Part shown: positions 63,736 to 64,000 of the stretch, piece after piece | How positions within the stretch are numbered: the first letter of the stretch is position 1 | How the letters are laid out: each line of letters begins with the position of its first letter | Origin: Bacilli bacterium | GTDB taxonomy: Bacteria > Bacillota > Bacilli > RF39 > UBA660 | DNA: 64,000 bases | Assembly: GCA_017525015.1 (NCBI GenBank) | Contig: JAFXUK010000009.1 | Span: 30,242-94,241, forward strand | Direction of reading: 5' to 3' | Program-made: the position numbers and the translations under genes | Notes under the pieces: generated by a model | The model's input: only the letters and a program-made list of their open reading frames with translations | What the model was told of the DNA's origin: nothing | The model's database searches: none

Positions 63736-63788
63736 TAGGCATTTTTACTTGCAATTTAATGATTTTCTGTTATAATTAAAAATGCCTA
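63736..63788. repeat. Perfect 12-bp inverted repeat around the tRNA-Gly promoter
   Basis: TAGGCATTTTTA (63736-63747) and TAAAAATGCCTA (63777-63788) enclose 29 nt that hold the -35 and -10. Read-through RNA from murE would form a hairpin here; as DNA it is an operator-like or cruciform-capable site. Confidence 0.75.
63749..63776 (+). promoter_or_regulatory. Promoter of tRNA-Gly
   Basis: TTGCAA (63749-63754), 16-nt spacer, TATAAT (63771-63776) with TG at 63768-63769. Confidence 0.75.
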
Positions 63789-63793
63789 CTGAT

Positions 63794-63867
63794 GCGGGTG
63801 TAGTTTAATGGTAGAGCTTCAGCCTTCCAAGCTGATAACGTGGGTTCGATTCCCATCACCCGCTCCA
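63794..63867 (+). tRNA. tRNA-Gly(UCC)
   Basis: 74 nt with encoded CCA. Acceptor GCGGGTG/CACCCGC, anticodon loop CTTCCAA (UCC), T arm GTGGG-TTCGATT-CCCAT, discriminator U73. Confidence 0.96.
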
Positions 63868-63879
63868 TTAAGTAATTTG

Positions 63880-63907
63880 GTTACGGTACTTTGTATCGTA
63901 ACTTTTT
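63880..63907 (+). terminator. Terminator of tRNA-Gly
   Basis: GTTACGGTAC-TTT-GTATCGTAAC (one G-U) followed by TTTTT. Confidence 0.85.
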
Positions 63908-63932
63908 ATTTTCTATTGAAAATACTGGGTTT

Positions 63933-63967
63933 AAAAGGCTCTTCTTTGTAGAAAGGAGGGCTTTTTT
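63933..63967 (+). promoter_or_regulatory. Leader hairpin sequestering a ribosome binding site
   Basis: Left arm 63933-63947 (with G37 bulged), loop GTAG (63948-63951), right arm 63952-63965, 14 pairs including two G-U. The right arm contains AAAGGAGG (63952-63959), the site for the ATG at 63969, and is followed by T. It could act as a terminator or as a translational switch. Confidence 0.5.
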
Positions 63968-63968
63968 G

Positions 63969-64000
63969 ATGCTTAATTTCAAACTAGAGGAACGAATTAA
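63969..64000 (+). CDS. Start of an unidentified gene, cut by the window end
   Basis: ATG 63969 follows AAAGGAGG by 9 nt. Only 10 residues (MLNFKLEERI) are visible, open to the end. The product cannot be assigned. Confidence 0.5.
   Translation, partial: MLNFKLEERI

Noticed and set aside
63903..63968. T-box riboswitch after tRNA-Gly
   Set aside because: No AGGGTGGNACC-type T-box sequence is present, only a simple hairpin.

Overview
The window is visibly AT-rich, uses the standard genetic code (UGG is the only Trp codon seen; UGA occurs as a stop, for example at the end of sufC) and carries strong Gram-positive Shine-Dalgarno sites in front of most genes. Cell-wall genes (murE with the DNPR meso-diaminopimelate motif, an LtaS-type sulfatase), a Firmicute SUF set and separate CoaB/CoaC proteins point to a wall-bearing low-GC member of Bacilli. 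The tmRNA tag ends in AYAFA, resembling Mollicutes tags, and many genes are unrecognised membrane proteins. My inference is an uncultured gut-type Bacilli lineage near the Erysipelotrichia/RF39/Mollicutes branch; this is not proven by the window. No CRISPR array, insertion sequence or prophage was seen.

Layout. 1-2 kb: end of pheT, then a two-gene unit encoding a Cys/Ser/His-rich peptide and a radical SAM enzyme behind a consensus promoter with twin inverted repeats. 2-6 kb (minus strand): a membrane-anchored protein with 16 CPxG...C repeats and an HPD-less J-domain-like membrane protein. 6.3-6.7 kb: ssrA. 6.8-9.6 kb: membrane XRE regulator, an alpha/beta hydrolase with an apparent frameshift at an A7 tract, a nitroreductase and a rhodanese lipoprotein. 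9.6-12.6 kb: zinc alcohol dehydrogenase, tRNA-Thr(CGU), a hypothetical protein, a methyltransferase-like protein and a degenerate second tRNA-Thr(CGU)-like gene. 12.7-23.8 kb: unknown membrane or envelope proteins, a bacterial PH-domain protein, tRNA-Cys, a peptidase-like protein overlapping an 1112-residue unknown protein, and an LppM-like lipoprotein. 23.8-27.4 kb: Rrf2 regulator-sufC-sufB-sufD.

27.4-33.2 kb: ComEC-type metallo-beta-lactamase protein with DUF3006, three related Tim44-like/zinc-ribbon proteins, and a GtrB-like glycosyltransferase. 33.3-36.4 kb: two membrane-anchored beta-rich proteins followed by a SipW/ER-type signal peptidase with a very long charged tail, probably an export and processing cassette. 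36.4-39.1 kb: a large coiled-coil protein and a small partner. 39.1-50 kb: pcrA, a nucleotidyltransferase, ligA, a dual binding-protein/degenerate GGDEF sensor, YihY and Tex. 50-54.7 kb: LtaS-like protein, asparagine synthetase, and a VbhA/Fic toxin-antitoxin pair. 54.7-57 kb (minus strand): uraA-upp behind a leader-peptide/terminator attenuator. 57-61.5 kb: coaC-coaB-class II aldolase fusion, divergent from a LysR regulator and a HAD protein. 61.5-64 kb: TetR, murE, tRNA-Gly and the start of a further gene with a sequestered ribosome binding site.

Most transcription units end in clear intrinsic terminators, often shared by convergent genes. At least eleven promoters carry the extended -10 TGnTATAAT. 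The items most worth following are the Cys-rich peptide/radical SAM pair, the degenerate tRNA, the SipW cassette and the uraA leader.
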